Positions 52,086-61,485 of a stretch of 64,000 bases of DNA are shown here, piece by piece. Under the pieces are notes generated by a model. That model was not told the DNA's origin. It saw only the letters and a program-made list of their open reading frames with translations, and made no database searches. The stretch comes from JANOYJ01 sp963792485 (GTDB taxonomy: Bacteria; Pseudomonadota; Alphaproteobacteria; Rhizobiales; Rhizobiaceae): NCBI GenBank assembly GCA_963792485.1, contig CAWBWL010000008.1:1-64000 (forward strand). Reading direction: 5' to 3'. The position numbers and the translations under genes are program-made. The stretch's first letter is position 1. Each line of letters starts with the position of its first letter.

Positions 52086-52158
52086 CAAATCGTTGGTCTG
52101 CAGCTCTGCAAGCGTCATAATATGGACCATTTGAGCAAATCGCTGAAGGAATAGGGCC

Positions 52159-52662
52159 ATGTCCGCTCCCGTCCGTAAGGGCTACTCCGCCACCCAGATT
52201 GCGCTGCACTGGATCATCGCCGCCGTCATTGTCTGCCAGTTCGTCTTTCATGAGAGCATGGTCGAAGTCTGGCGCGCCTACAGGCGCAGCGGCGGGACGG
52301 CAGCGGAAATGACACTGGCCGCGCATGCGCATGTCTGGGGCGGCATAGCCGTGCTCGCATTCACCGTCTGGCGGCTCTGGCTGCGGCAAACCCGCGGTGT
52401 GCCCGCCGCGCCCGCCGAGGAGCCTGCGCCGCTCCGTCTTGCCGCACACGTGACCCATGTCACGCTCTACGCCCTGATGATCCTGATGCCGCTCTCTGGC
52501 GCCGCCGCCTGGTTTGGCGGCGTCGAAGCAGCCGGCGAAGCGCACGAGCTTTTGCGCGTCCCGCTGTTCTTTCTCGTGGCCCTTCATCTGCTTGGCGCGC
52601 TTTTCCAGAAGTTCTGGCTGAAGTCGAACGTCCTGACTCGGATTGTCACGCCTGAAGCTTAA
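52159..52662 (+). CDS. Cytochrome b561 family protein
   Basis: A 167-residue four-helix membrane cytochrome of the YodB/CybB class. Heme-ligand histidines occur in IALHWIIAAVI, AHAHVWGGIAV, HVTHVTLYALM and FLVALHLLGALF. Such proteins oxidise quinol or transfer electrons to superoxide. Transmembrane helices run approximately at residues 14-32, 55-75, 96-118 and 132-150. Preceded by an LbH acetyltransferase and followed 62 bp later by creA. Confidence 0.9.
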   Translation: MSAPVRKGYSATQIALHWIIAAVIVCQFVFHESMVEVWRAYRRSGGTAAEMTLAAHAHVWGGIAVLAFTVWRLWLRQTRGVPAAPAEEPAPLRLAAHVTHVTLYALMILMPLSGAAAWFGGVEAAGEAHELLRVPLFFLVALHLLGALFQKFWLKSNVLTRIVTPEA

Positions 52663-52724
52663 ACCCTTGTTCTGACTCAATTCCATTCCCATCTGAGCTA
52701 GGAATCGCGCCCCAGGGGAATTGA

Positions 52725-53219
52725 ATGTCCAAGACGCTTCAAACGCTCTTTCTTGCTTCCGCAGCTATGGTTGCCGCGCTGCTCCCGCTTCGCGCTGAGG
52801 AAGTCGGCCAGGTCGGCGTCGATTGGCTCGGCAATGACATCATTGTCGAGGCGATTTCCGACCCCGAGGTGGAAGGCGTGACCTGCCACATCTCCTATTT
52901 CGACCGCGGCCTCATTGACCGTTTCCAGAAAGGAAATTTCTTCGAACAGCCCTCGGATTCTTCCATAGCGTGCCGCCAGACCGGTGCGATCAAGATTGGT
53001 GACATCTCTCTGGACGAGGAAGGCGAGGAAGTCTTCAACGAAGGCATATCGCTGATTTGGAAGCAGCGCGTCGTAAACCGGATCTATGACAAGAAAAACG
53101 ACACGCTGATCTATTTGTCGCACTCGCGTCAGGTGCAGGACGGTTCGGCGAAAATGTCGCTATCGACCGTGCCGCTGTATAATCAGCCGGTCGCATGGAC
53201 CGAGGGCAAGCCGCAGTAA
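52725..53219 (+). CDS. creA: CreA family periplasmic protein
   Basis: A 164-residue exported protein. Signal peptide ends near LPLRAEE. VGQVGVDWLGNDIIVEAISD, GVTCHISYFDRGLID and SDSSIACRQTGAI are the CreA signature, with the two cysteines likely disulfide-linked. Function remains unclear in all bacteria. It ends 8 bp before the stop of the convergent small gene. Confidence 0.93.
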   Translation: MSKTLQTLFLASAAMVAALLPLRAEEVGQVGVDWLGNDIIVEAISDPEVEGVTCHISYFDRGLIDRFQKGNFFEQPSDSSIACRQTGAIKIGDISLDEEGEEVFNEGISLIWKQRVVNRIYDKKNDTLIYLSHSRQVQDGSAKMSLSTVPLYNQPVAWTEGKPQ

Positions 53220-53226
53220 AGCGCGA

Positions 53227-53370
53227 CTACTTCTTCCCCTTCGGCGCATTTGCGTCTGTCGCAGTCTTCATCTGCGTCGTGAACGAAGATGTCCCGCCAG
53301 CGGCCTTGGCCGCCTTGTCCTTTTTCGGCTTGCGCGTTTCCTTGTTGCTCTTCATCTGACCTTTGGCCAT
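53227..53370 (-). CDS. Small basic Lys-rich protein
   Basis: A 47-residue protein, MAKGQMKSNKETRKPKKDKA onward, ending PKGKK. The ATG at 53370 is preceded by AAAGGGAGCTATGCC, a strong ribosome site. Short proteins opening MAKGQM-SN-E-KKPK are conserved across alphaproteobacteria; its charge suggests a nucleic-acid or ribosome contact. Too short for most gene finders. Confidence 0.8.
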   Translation of the reverse strand: MAKGQMKSNKETRKPKKDKAAKAAGGTSSFTTQMKTATDANAPKGKK

Positions 53371-53430
53371 GGCATAGCTCCCTTTCGAAGTTGGACGATC
53401 CTGATCACACTCGCTGATTTTGATTTTTTT

Positions 53431-54280
53431 TCAAGCGTCATCGGGTTTCTGCAACGCTGCCGCGAGCGAAAACTTTGCTGAGCCTGGCTTCAACGGCTTC
53501 TGCTGCGATTCATGCGGCGTCCAGCCGGAGAGGGAGACAAACGAAAACGTCGCCCGCACCCGCCCGTCGCCATCGCTGAACTCCTGTGCGTAAATCTCTG
53601 CTGCGCGCTGAAAAAACCGCCGCGACACTGGATTGCGTGAACGCGCAGTCAGCGCATTCTGTGTGCCCATAGCGCGTAAATCGTGCATGAGCGCCCCAAG
53701 GTGGTCATAACGGACGGTCAATGTCTCGTTATCCGTTACAGGTAGCGCAAAGCCCGTCCGCTGCAGCAGAGCTCCAGCCGCCCGCACGTCGGCGAAGGGC
53801 AGTACGCGCGGGCTCGCCCCTCCGTAAATCTCGGATTCCGCCTGCGTCAGCGCAAATCGCAGCTCCTTCAGCGTCTCGCCACCCAGCATGACCGCAAGCA
53901 GCAGCCCATCCGGCCTCAGCGCCCGTCGCATTTGTATCAGTGCCCCCGGAACATCATTCGTTTCCTGCAATGTCAGCACGGACAGGACAAGATCAAGAAC
54001 TCCCCGGCTCAAACGGCAAAGTTTCGCCCGGGAATGTCACGGTATCTAATTCCATCAATTTTCGAACTTGCCCGGCGGCATTTAGCCCGGCCCCTGCCTG
54101 CCCTGCTATCGGTGCGATCAGCACGCCGTTTTCGAAGGTCCGGTCAACGGCAGACAATCGCTCGGCAAGGTCAGCCATGGCATGAGTCAGCAGAAAGTCT
54201 TCGCCGCCTTCCGCCCTCGCCTGTGCCCGCCGCCTGTAACCGGATAGGAGCGCGCGGTCGATGATGTCGCTGCCCGGCAA
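53431..54280 (-). pseudogene. SAM methyltransferase, NDUFAF5/BioC-like (one frame break)
   Basis: Resembles the alphaproteobacterial methyltransferase adjacent to comF (NDUFAF5/BioC-like). FLLTHAMADLAERLSAVDRT and VLDLVLSVLTLQETNDVPGA with LRPDGLLLAVMLGGETLKEL are the usual motif order; QAESEIYGGASPRVLPFADV and ENGxL-type SAM site follow. The frame changes near 54005 in a GGGG run: dropping one G joins LPFEPG to VLDLVLS. A TTG at 54280 with AAAGGAAG upstream is the best start. Targets in mitochondria include an NDUFS7 arginine, so complex I assembly is a possible role. Divergent from comF. Confidence 0.75.
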
Positions 54281-54341
54281 ATTTTGCTTCCTTTGACTGT
54301 CCGTTTGGTGGCTATATGGAGCCGGCAGGTGGAACAAGCAA

Positions 54342-55115
54342 ATGGGCTTCTTCGACAAATCAGGCACTCATGTCGCGCAGGTGCTGCGCAACACCCTGTT
54401 TCCGCCCCATTGCTTCGGCTGCCGCAAGCTGGTGGCTGAACAAGGCGCGGTCTGCTCCGCCTGCTGGTCCGCCATCCGTTTCATTGAGCGTCCGTTTTGT
54501 GAAGTCCTCGGCACTCCGTTCCAGATTGATCCGGGAGACGGTGCGCTTTCCGCCGACGCGATAGCCAACCCTCCGCCTTTCCGCCGCGCCCGCGCCGCTG
54601 TCGGCTTTTCGGGCGTGCCGCGCCGCATGGTGCAGTCTCTGAAATATCACGACCACCCGGAACTCGCCCGCTGGATGGCCGCCTGGATGGTTCGCGCAGG
54701 GCGCGAAGCGCTGCTCGACGCCGATATCATCCTGCCCGTTCCGCTGCACCCGCGCCGCTTCCTCTCCCGCCGCTTCAACCAGTCCGCTGAGCTCGCGCGC
54801 CACATTGCAAATCAATCTGGCAAGCCATTCGACCCGTCCGCGCTACTCCGGGTCAAACTGACGAAACAGCAGGTCGGCCTCGGCGCGAATGAGCGCCAGG
54901 ACAATGTGCGCGGCGCGTTCAAAGTTCCGGAGGAAGCGCGCATCAAAATGGCCGGGCGCAGCGTCGTTCTGGTGGATGACGTTTACACGACCGGTGCCAC
55001 TGTGATTGCAGCGACCAAGGCCCTGAACAGGGCGGGCGCCGCTTCGGTCGACGTGCTGACCTTCGCCCGTGTTATCCCGGGGGACTTCTCCGCCGCCGAA
55101 CTTGAGTCTATATGA
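54342..55115 (+). CDS. ComF family phosphoribosyltransferase
   Basis: A 257-residue ComF-like protein. An N-terminal zinc ribbon (CFGC and CSAC near residues 24-43) precedes a PRTase-fold domain with DADIILPVPLHPRRFLSRRF, NQSAELARHIA and the PRPP-binding SVVLVDDVYTTGATVIAA. The ComF group is linked to DNA uptake in competent bacteria, but in alphaproteobacteria its role is undefined. Followed 20 bp later by grxC, and overlapping nothing. Confidence 0.92.
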   Translation: MGFFDKSGTHVAQVLRNTLFPPHCFGCRKLVAEQGAVCSACWSAIRFIERPFCEVLGTPFQIDPGDGALSADAIANPPPFRRARAAVGFSGVPRRMVQSLKYHDHPELARWMAAWMVRAGREALLDADIILPVPLHPRRFLSRRFNQSAELARHIANQSGKPFDPSALLRVKLTKQQVGLGANERQDNVRGAFKVPEEARIKMAGRSVVLVDDVYTTGATVIAATKALNRAGAASVDVLTFARVIPGDFSAAELESI

Positions 55116-55135
55116 AGGGCTGATTGGAGAAGACC

Positions 55136-55405
55136 ATGGCCACTGTCACCATCTACACCCGCGACGGCTGCGGCTATTGCGCCCGCGCGCGGCATCTTTT
55201 GCAGGCCAAGCAGGTTGAGTTCGACGAGCTCAACGCCGGCAATTCCAATGAGCTGCGTGACGAGATGGTCGAGCGCTCCGGCCGCCAGACATTTCCGCAG
55301 ATTTTCATTCACGGCAAACACATTGGTGGCTGCGATGACATGCTGGCTCTGGACGCGGCAGGCAAGCTGGACGGGCTGCTGTTTGCGAAGGAAACATTGA
55401 ACTGA
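55136..55405 (+). CDS. grxC: Glutaredoxin 3
   Basis: An 89-residue dithiol glutaredoxin. The active site is CGYC (residues 12-15), followed by ARHLLQAKQ and TFPQIFIHGKHIGGCDDMLA, which carries the glutathione-binding cis-proline and GGCD motif. It reduces protein disulfides with glutathione. ATG at 55136 follows TTGGAGAAGACC; a GTG/TTG-type start at 55124 would add four residues. Its last base overlaps the nitrilase ATG by one base. Confidence 0.95.
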   Translation: MATVTIYTRDGCGYCARARHLLQAKQVEFDELNAGNSNELRDEMVERSGRQTFPQIFIHGKHIGGCDDMLALDAAGKLDGLLFAKETLN

Positions 55406-56268
55406 TGACCATGTTCAAGGCAGCGGCGATCCAGATGCGCTCCGGCGTCGAGCCAGCGGCAAATGCCGCCGCGCTGCGTGAGCTGGTGCGCGAGGCCGCC
55501 GCTACTGGCGCTTCCTATGTGCAAACGCCCGAGATGACCGGCATGGTCGAACGCGACCGCATTGCCCTGTTCTCGCGCCTGAAGTCTGAGCAGTCCGATC
55601 CCATCGTTGCCGCCGCCCGTGAGTTGGCGCTGGCGCACTCGATCTTCCTGCACATCGGCTCCACAGCTATTCTCCTGCCGGACGGCAAAGTGGCCAACCG
55701 CGCCTTCCTGTTCGCCCCGAACGGAGATCTCGTCACAACTTACGACAAGATCCACATGTTCGACGTCGACCTCGACAAGGGCGAAAGCTGGCGCGAATCC
55801 TCCACGTACACGCCGGGAGAGAAGGCCGTTGTTGCAGAACTTCCCTTCGGCAAGCTGGGCTTTGCAATCTGCTACGACCTGCGTTTTCCGCAGCTGTTCC
55901 GCGATGAGGCCATGGCGGGCGCGGAAATCCTCACCGCCCCCGCCGCCTTCACCAGGCAGACCGGCGAGGCGCACTGGCATGTTCTCCTGCGCGCCCGCGC
56001 CATTGAAAACGGCGCGTTCCTCATTTCCGCCGCGCAAGCAGGCCTTCACGAGGACGGCCGTGAAACTTTTGGCCACTCGATGATCGTTGATCCTTGGGGA
56101 AGGATAATCACTGAAGCGCTGACAGACGAGCCGCAGGTCATCGCAGCTGACATTGAGCTTTCTCAAGTCGCCGCCGCCAGAAAAAAGATACCAAATCTAA
56201 ACAATGCCCGCGCATTCTCTGTTATGAATGTGTCCATCAGCCCGGAAAAAGGAGGGCGCGCCGCATGA
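55405..56268 (+). CDS. Carbon-nitrogen hydrolase (nitrilase superfamily, Nit1-like)
   Basis: A 287-residue C-N hydrolase. The catalytic triad is Glu in VQTPEMTG (E43), Lys in YDKIHMFDVD and Cys in AICYDLRFPQ. Nit1-like proteins hydrolyse the omega-amide of deaminated glutathione; this fits the glutaredoxin gene immediately upstream, which depends on glutathione. Gene order grxC-nit-DUF1178 is common in alphaproteobacteria. Both junctions overlap by 1-4 bp. Confidence 0.92.
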   Translation: MTMFKAAAIQMRSGVEPAANAAALRELVREAAATGASYVQTPEMTGMVERDRIALFSRLKSEQSDPIVAAARELALAHSIFLHIGSTAILLPDGKVANRAFLFAPNGDLVTTYDKIHMFDVDLDKGESWRESSTYTPGEKAVVAELPFGKLGFAICYDLRFPQLFRDEAMAGAEILTAPAAFTRQTGEAHWHVLLRARAIENGAFLISAAQAGLHEDGRETFGHSMIVDPWGRIITEALTDEPQVIAADIELSQVAAARKKIPNLNNARAFSVMNVSISPEKGGRAA

Positions 56269-56690
56269 TACGTTTCGCCCTTGTCTGCTCTGACGCCCAC
56301 GGATTTGAGGGCTGGTTCCGCGATAATGCGGATTTCGACATGCAGCAGAAGCACAATATGGTCTCCTGCCCGGTCTGCGAAACACAGTCCGTCGGCAAGG
56401 CCATCATGGCACCCGCCGTCTCAACTGCCCGCCAGAAGGAAAAGATCACCCTCGCCATGGGCGACGAGCAGCGCCGCATGATGAGCGAAATGCGCGCTTT
56501 GACGCAGAAAATGAAAGCTGGCGCGGATTATGTCGGCGACAAGTTTGCCGACGAGGCCCGCAAGATTCACGATGGCGACACCGAGCCGCGCGGCATCTAC
56601 GGCGAGGCAACCAATGAGGAAGCCCGCGCCCTGATCGAAGACGGCATCGACTTCATGCCGCTGCCGTCATTCCCGGAAGATCACAACTGA
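56265..56690 (+). CDS. DUF1178 family protein
   Basis: A 141-residue protein beginning MIRFALVCSDAHGFEGWFRD, with a CPVC pair (near residue 35-38), the first half of a probable zinc ribbon, and LPSFPEDHN at the C terminus. The family is characteristic of proteobacteria and often sits in the grx-nitrilase operon. No function is known. The overlap ATGA with the nitrilase gene shows coupling. Confidence 0.9.
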   Translation: MIRFALVCSDAHGFEGWFRDNADFDMQQKHNMVSCPVCETQSVGKAIMAPAVSTARQKEKITLAMGDEQRRMMSEMRALTQKMKAGADYVGDKFADEARKIHDGDTEPRGIYGEATNEEARALIEDGIDFMPLPSFPEDHN

Positions 56691-56707
56691 GCGGCAGGCC
56701 AGCCACG

Positions 56708-57379
56708 TTGGTGCTGCTTCCTGGGCTGGATGGAACGGGTGCTTTTTTTGGACCGTTGCTGCGCGCCCTGCCCCAACACATGAAGACCGGGGTGATTGAT
56801 TATCCGTCCTTGCCCATCATGAGCTACGAGGATTTGAGCGTCCACGCGGCCGGCCGGTTTCCAAATGGTCCCGTGATCGTGCTGGGGGAGTCCTTTTCCG
56901 GGCCGGTCGCCACCCTTCTGGCATCGCAGTTTCCCGGCCGGGTGAAGGGTCTGATCCTCGCGTCATCGTTTGTCAGCGCACCAAGGCCACGCTGGCTGTC
57001 GCATTTCCTTTACGTTCCAGGTTTTGAGTGTCTGGCTAAGACATTTGCCTGCTTTGCGCTTTTGGGCTTCCGGCACGCTCCTGAAAACGCTGCTTTGGCG
57101 CAGAAAATCATCCCCGCCCTGCCGCCTGCGCTCATTCAATCCCGTGTGGCGCTCGCATTGGCTGCTGACTATTCGCAAGTCTTGCGTCATTGCCGCTGTC
57201 CGATGCTCATTATCCATGGCACCCAGGATTTATTGGTGCCGCCGCGATATGTGAATAAGGTGGCGCAGCTGCGCGCGGATGCGACGGTCTGCCGATTTAA
57301 AGGTCCACACATGCTCCTGCAGACCGCGCCAGCCGAGTGCGCCGCGCAGATTGCGGCCTTTGTTTTGAAGTGCCGATGA
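56708..57379 (+). CDS. Alpha/beta-fold hydrolase
   Basis: A 223-residue hydrolase. Nucleophile Ser is in VLGESFSGPVA, the acid in IIHGTQDLLV and the His in FKGPHMLL. LVLLPGLDGTGAFFGPLLRA starts the fold; the first codon used is TTG at 56708, in a run TTGGTG, and an earlier non-ATG start is possible. Substrate unknown. It follows DUF1178 by 17 bp and precedes the EamA gene by 7 bp, so one transcript is likely. Confidence 0.82.
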   Translation: MVLLPGLDGTGAFFGPLLRALPQHMKTGVIDYPSLPIMSYEDLSVHAAGRFPNGPVIVLGESFSGPVATLLASQFPGRVKGLILASSFVSAPRPRWLSHFLYVPGFECLAKTFACFALLGFRHAPENAALAQKIIPALPPALIQSRVALALAADYSQVLRHCRCPMLIIHGTQDLLVPPRYVNKVAQLRADATVCRFKGPHMLLQTAPAECAAQIAAFVLKCR

Positions 57380-57386
57380 GACAGCG

Positions 57387-58274
57387 ATGAATTTCCTCTG
57401 GAACTCCGCTTTCGCGCTGCTTCTCGTCACTGGAAGCTTGCTTGGCCTTATCCTGCCCTTCGGCAAAATCGCCGCGCAAAGCGGCGTGCCGCCCCTGCTC
57501 TGGACCTTCATCTTTTCCTTTGGCGCGGCTTCCGTCCTGTGCCTGGCGCTCATTGCCCGCCGCCATGCGTTCACCTTCAAGCCGCGCGTCTTGCGCTATT
57601 ATCTCATCACCGCCGCCATCTCTTACGCCATTCCAAATTTCCTGATCTTCACCGTAATGCCGCATCTGGGCGCCGGCTATACCGGCATCATGTACACGCT
57701 CTCCCCCGCCATCACGCTGCTCATGTCCGTCACCCTCGGCATCCGCCGCCCGAACATGCTGGGCATGGCGGGCATTGCGGTCGGCTTCATCGGCGCGGTC
57801 ATGGTGGCGTCAACGCGCGGCGAGATGGGCCAGCCTGCTGAGCCCTTCTGGGTCGCGCTGGCGCTTCTCATTCCGGTCCTGCTCGCCGCCGGCAATATCT
57901 ACCGCACCTATGACTGGCCCGAAGGCGCAAACCCGGTGGAGCTCGCCGTCGGCAGCCATTTTGCCTCGGCGCTGATGCTCATATCAGCAATGCTGCTTCA
58001 AGGCGGCGTCAGTTTTTCCCCGCTCGCCGCCATTCCATTTATAACCCTTGTGCAAGTGGCCGCCTCCGCCGCCATGTTCGCCTTCTATTTCCGCCTGCAA
58101 TCAGTCGGCGGCCCGGTCTATCTGAGCCAGATCGGCTATGTCGGCGCGGGGGTCGGATTGCTGTCGGGAACCATGCTGCTTGGAGAGCGCTATCAGCTGA
58201 TGACTTGGATTGGCGCAGCGGTGATTGTGGGAGGGGTGGTGATGACGACGCGGGCGCAGAGCCAGTCGCGCTAG
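57387..58274 (+). CDS. EamA/DMT-superfamily transporter
   Basis: A 295-residue drug/metabolite transporter with about ten transmembrane helices in two EamA repeats. YAIPNFLIFTVMPHLGAGYT and the matching second half AGVGLLSGTMLLGERYQLMT are characteristic, with the conserved GE-R motif at the second repeat's last helices. Substrate class is undefined (amino acids, nucleotides or drugs). Its 3' end overlaps that of the convergent ubiG by 4 bp. Confidence 0.88.
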   Translation: MNFLWNSAFALLLVTGSLLGLILPFGKIAAQSGVPPLLWTFIFSFGAASVLCLALIARRHAFTFKPRVLRYYLITAAISYAIPNFLIFTVMPHLGAGYTGIMYTLSPAITLLMSVTLGIRRPNMLGMAGIAVGFIGAVMVASTRGEMGQPAEPFWVALALLIPVLLAAGNIYRTYDWPEGANPVELAVGSHFASALMLISAMLLQGGVSFSPLAAIPFITLVQVAASAAMFAFYFRLQSVGGPVYLSQIGYVGAGVGLLSGTMLLGERYQLMTWIGAAVIVGGVVMTTRAQSQSR

Positions 58275-59020
58275 CTCTTGGCCTTGGTGGAAAGCACCAT
58301 ATAATTCACATCCGTGTCTTTCGACCGGTTCCAAGAATCTGTCAGAGGATTGTAAAACACCCCTGTCGTCTCGCTAACCGCCATCCCGGCCTTCGCCAGC
58401 GCCGCCGCAAGCTCTTCCGGCCGCACCAGCTTTTCATATTGATGCGTGCCGCGCGGCAGCCAGCGCAGCACATATTCGGCCCCGAAAATCGCCAGCCCCA
58501 GCGCCTTCAGCGTCCGGTTGATCGTGGCGACGAACATCAGGCCGCCCGGCTTGACCATCCGCCCGCACGCTTCAATGAACAGCTCCACATCCGCGACATG
58601 CTCCACCACCTCCATGTTGAGCACCACATCAAACGTCTCGCCTGCTGCCGCCAGCGCCTCGGCGGTGGCGGCGCGGTAGTCGATCTCCAGTCCGCTGTCC
58701 GCCGCATGGAGCCTTGCAACTTCAATATTCACCGCCGACGGATCAACGCCGACGACCTGCGCCCCCAGCCGCGCCATCGGCTCGCACAGCAGCCCGCCGC
58801 CGCAGCCAATATCCAGAAACCGCAAGCCTTCGAACGGTTTCACCGACTTTGGATCGCAGTCGAAAGATTCCAGCACTTTCTCGCGGATATAGGTCAGCCG
58901 CACCGGATTGAATTTGTGCAGCGGCTTGAATTTCCCTGTCGGCGACCACCACTCCGCCGCCATGCGTGAAAAGCGCTCAACTTCGGCGACGTCGACTGTG
59001 GTGCGGTTGGCGGCTGGCAT
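58271..59020 (-). CDS. ubiG: Ubiquinone biosynthesis O-methyltransferase
   Basis: UbiG performs both O-methylation steps in ubiquinone synthesis. FLDIGCGGGLLCEPMARLGA is SAM motif I, FDVVLNMEVVEHVADVELFI and VKPGGLMFVATINRT are motifs II and III. FSRMAAEWWSPTGKFKPLHK marks the UbiG N terminus, and THQYEKLVRPEEL and GVFYNPLTDSWNRSKDTDVN the C terminus. 249 residues. Stands as a single gene, divergent from the following hydrolase. Confidence 0.97.
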   Translation of the reverse strand: MPAANRTTVDVAEVERFSRMAAEWWSPTGKFKPLHKFNPVRLTYIREKVLESFDCDPKSVKPFEGLRFLDIGCGGGLLCEPMARLGAQVVGVDPSAVNIEVARLHAADSGLEIDYRAATAEALAAAGETFDVVLNMEVVEHVADVELFIEACGRMVKPGGLMFVATINRTLKALGLAIFGAEYVLRWLPRGTHQYEKLVRPEELAAALAKAGMAVSETTGVFYNPLTDSWNRSKDTDVNYMVLSTKAKS

Positions 59021-59226
59021 GGGTCTGTCTCCTGATGAGCGGTATCAAGTGCGGGGGCGGGCGAAAGTCAAGGACGCGCATGGACGCAGGCGCTGACGAA
59101 AAGGTTCAGGATGTTTGACTTGAAGCAATGTTCCCATTTCTCGTCCCGCTAGTGTCTGAACCGCGATCAGGCTGTCAAAGGGTTCGGCAAGTCCGCCCCG
59201 GATCAGACCGCCCGAAATTAACAAAG

Positions 59227-60219
59227 ATGCTGCTGTTGAGACACGTTTCCCGGCCAGCGCCGCTCTTGATTTCGCTTTTTGCGCTCTGCATTGCGGGCGC
59301 TTGGATTTACTATGATTACTCCCGCGACCTTGAAGCCGCCGGCAGCCGCCTTGAAGGAACCAGCAAAATCGCTCAGACCGCGAGCGGGCCGATTGAATAT
59401 GCGGTGATGGGAGAAGGCAGGCCACTTCTGATGGTGCATGGTTCCGGCGGCGGCTGGGATCAGGGACTGGATTTCGCCCAAACATTTGTTGGCAATGGCT
59501 ATCAGGTCATCGCCGTTTCGCGCTTCGGCTATCTCAGGACACCCTATCCCAAGGATGCCTCACCCGAAGCCCAAGCAGACGCCCATGCAAATCTGCTCAC
59601 CAAGCTTGGCATCGAGCGTGCCGCCATTCTCGGCGCGTCCGCCGGCGGCCCGTCCACCATGCAGTTCGCCATCCGCCATCCGGAAAAATGCGCCGCCATG
59701 ATCCTTCTCGTGCCGCTGGCGTGGAAACCGGAAACCGCCCCTTCCTCCGCGCCCAAAATCTCGCCGTGGCAACAGAAAATCCTGACAACCTTGGTCGGCT
59801 CGGACTTTGTTTTCTGGGCGGCGATCAAACTCGCACCGGATGTGATTCTCCGCAAGGTCCTCGCCACACCCATTGAAGATTTCAACGCAGCCTCCGACAG
59901 CGATAAGGCGAGGATAATCACGATGAGAGACCATATCCTGCCGATCAGCCGCCGGATCAAAGGTCTGATGAACGACTCGGTCATGGGGGCGTCGCTGCGG
60001 CGCTATGATCTGGACAAGATCACCGCCCCAGCGCTGGTAATGAGCGTGAAAAATGATCTCTACGGCACCTATGCAAGCGCGCATTACACCGCAGGCCAGA
60101 TTCCGGGAGCCAAATTTGTCGGCTTTGACATGGGCGGCCACGTCTGGGCAGGGCATGGCGAAGAGGCCAGTGAAATCATCCGCCAATTTCTGGACACGGT
60201 TGACTTTACCCGCAGGTGA
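59227..60219 (+). CDS. Membrane-anchored alpha/beta hydrolase
   Basis: A 330-residue protein with an N-terminal anchor (MLLLRHVSRPAPLLISLFAL, about residues 10-27) and an exposed hydrolase domain. Nucleophile Ser is in ILGASAGGPSTMQF, the acid is in MSVKNDLYG, and His in FDMGGHVWAG. It resembles hydrolases of the epoxide/haloalkane-dehalogenase set, but substrate is unclear. Start ATG 59227 is preferred to 59128, which adds a non-conserved basic stretch. Ends 18 bp before the convergent sigma factor gene. Confidence 0.82.
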   Translation: MLLLRHVSRPAPLLISLFALCIAGAWIYYDYSRDLEAAGSRLEGTSKIAQTASGPIEYAVMGEGRPLLMVHGSGGGWDQGLDFAQTFVGNGYQVIAVSRFGYLRTPYPKDASPEAQADAHANLLTKLGIERAAILGASAGGPSTMQFAIRHPEKCAAMILLVPLAWKPETAPSSAPKISPWQQKILTTLVGSDFVFWAAIKLAPDVILRKVLATPIEDFNAASDSDKARIITMRDHILPISRRIKGLMNDSVMGASLRRYDLDKITAPALVMSVKNDLYGTYASAHYTAGQIPGAKFVGFDMGGHVWAGHGEEASEIIRQFLDTVDFTRR

Positions 60220-60237
60220 GATTGCTTCGGGTCAGCA

Positions 60238-61479
60238 TCAGGACCGCAGTCCCATCCCAAGCGCAGTCCTGCGACTCTCAAGATAGGCCGAGTCCGCCTG
60301 AGACTGCGCCAGACGAATGGCTTCACGATAGGCCGCATCAGCGCCGGGAGTATCGCCCTTTCGCGCCAGAAATTCCGCGCGTGCAGCGTGAAATGGCTGA
60401 TAGTCCTTCAAATCTTCTGACAGAGCTTCAAGATGTGCGAGCCCTTCCTCAAGATGTCCCGCCTCAGCCACCGCAACAGCATGATTGAGTCTGACCACCG
60501 GTGTCGGTTCGTACCGCAATAGCCCCTGATAGAGCGCGGCGATTTGCGGCCAATCGGACGCAGCGCCTTTGCTATGGCAAGCGGCAATCGCTGCCTTGAT
60601 CTGATATGGACCCGGCTGGCGCCTCGCGATGGCCGCGTCAAGCAAAGCGAGACCTCTATCGATTTCACCGCGATGCCAGCGGGTCCGGTCCTGCACCCTG
60701 AGTGAAATTGTCACGCCATTTGCATCAACGCGCGCATCACGGCGGGCATGCGTCAGGAGCATAAGGGCAAGACACCCTTCAATCTCTGCTTCCCTCGCCC
60801 GGAGCTGGGCCAGCAGACGGGCGAGATAGATTGCCTCCTCTGCCAAATCATGGCCGCCGCCCGGACCTTGATTGTACCCGGCATTGAAAATCAAATAGAC
60901 CACCGAGAGCACCGATTGCAGCCGCTGCGGCCATTCATCGGGCCCGGGCACGGCATAGGGGATGCGCGCGGCGGCGATCTTGGATTTGGCGCGCGAGAGG
61001 CGCTGGCCCATTGTGGTTTCCTGATCGAGGAAAGCGCGGGCGATTTCACCGGTTGAAAGGCCACCCAAGGTGCGCAACGTGAGCGCCACTTGCGACTTGG
61101 GCTCAAGTGCCGGATGACAGCAAGTGAAGATCAGGCTGAGGCGGCTGTCGGGGATTGCTTCCATGTCATGCGCTTCGCTTTCTTCATCTCTGAGAATTTT
61201 GATGTCCGTGCCAAACTTCGCTTCGGATTTTTTCTGACGTATCCGGTCGATGGCTTTGCGGTAAGCCACCTGTAGCAGCCAGCCTTTTGGCGAACCCGGC
61301 ACACCGTTGCGGCTCCAATGACCGACTGCCGAGACCATGGCCTCCTGCAGCGCGTCTTCCGCCAGCTGAAAATCCCTGAGCCGCGCAATCAGCGCAGACA
61401 AAAGCCGCCCCCGGTCCTCGCGCGCCAGACTGTTGAGAGCCTGGGTAACTGCAAGAGCGGAGGCGGCGGCGTCTTTCAA
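60238..61479 (-). CDS. ECF sigma factor with C-terminal TPR-like domain (ECF42-type)
   Basis: A 413-residue RNA polymerase sigma factor. Sigma2 (LIARLRDFQLAEDALQEAMV) and sigma4 (LRTLGGLSTGEIARAFLDQE, then MGQRLSRAKSKIAAARIPY) are followed by a ~230-residue helical extension (PVVRLNHAVAVAEAGHLEEG and neighbours), the hallmark of the ECF42 group. ECF42 regulators are typically encoded beside a DGPF/YCII protein, as here (61486-61845), with the C-terminal part serving in place of an anti-sigma factor. Regulon unknown. Confidence 0.92.
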   Translation of the reverse strand: MKDAAASALAVTQALNSLAREDRGRLLSALIARLRDFQLAEDALQEAMVSAVGHWSRNGVPGSPKGWLLQVAYRKAIDRIRQKKSEAKFGTDIKILRDEESEAHDMEAIPDSRLSLIFTCCHPALEPKSQVALTLRTLGGLSTGEIARAFLDQETTMGQRLSRAKSKIAAARIPYAVPGPDEWPQRLQSVLSVVYLIFNAGYNQGPGGGHDLAEEAIYLARLLAQLRAREAEIEGCLALMLLTHARRDARVDANGVTISLRVQDRTRWHRGEIDRGLALLDAAIARRQPGPYQIKAAIAACHSKGAASDWPQIAALYQGLLRYEPTPVVRLNHAVAVAEAGHLEEGLAHLEALSEDLKDYQPFHAARAEFLARKGDTPGADAAYREAIRLAQSQADSAYLESRRTALGMGLRS

Positions 61480-61485
61480 CTCGCG

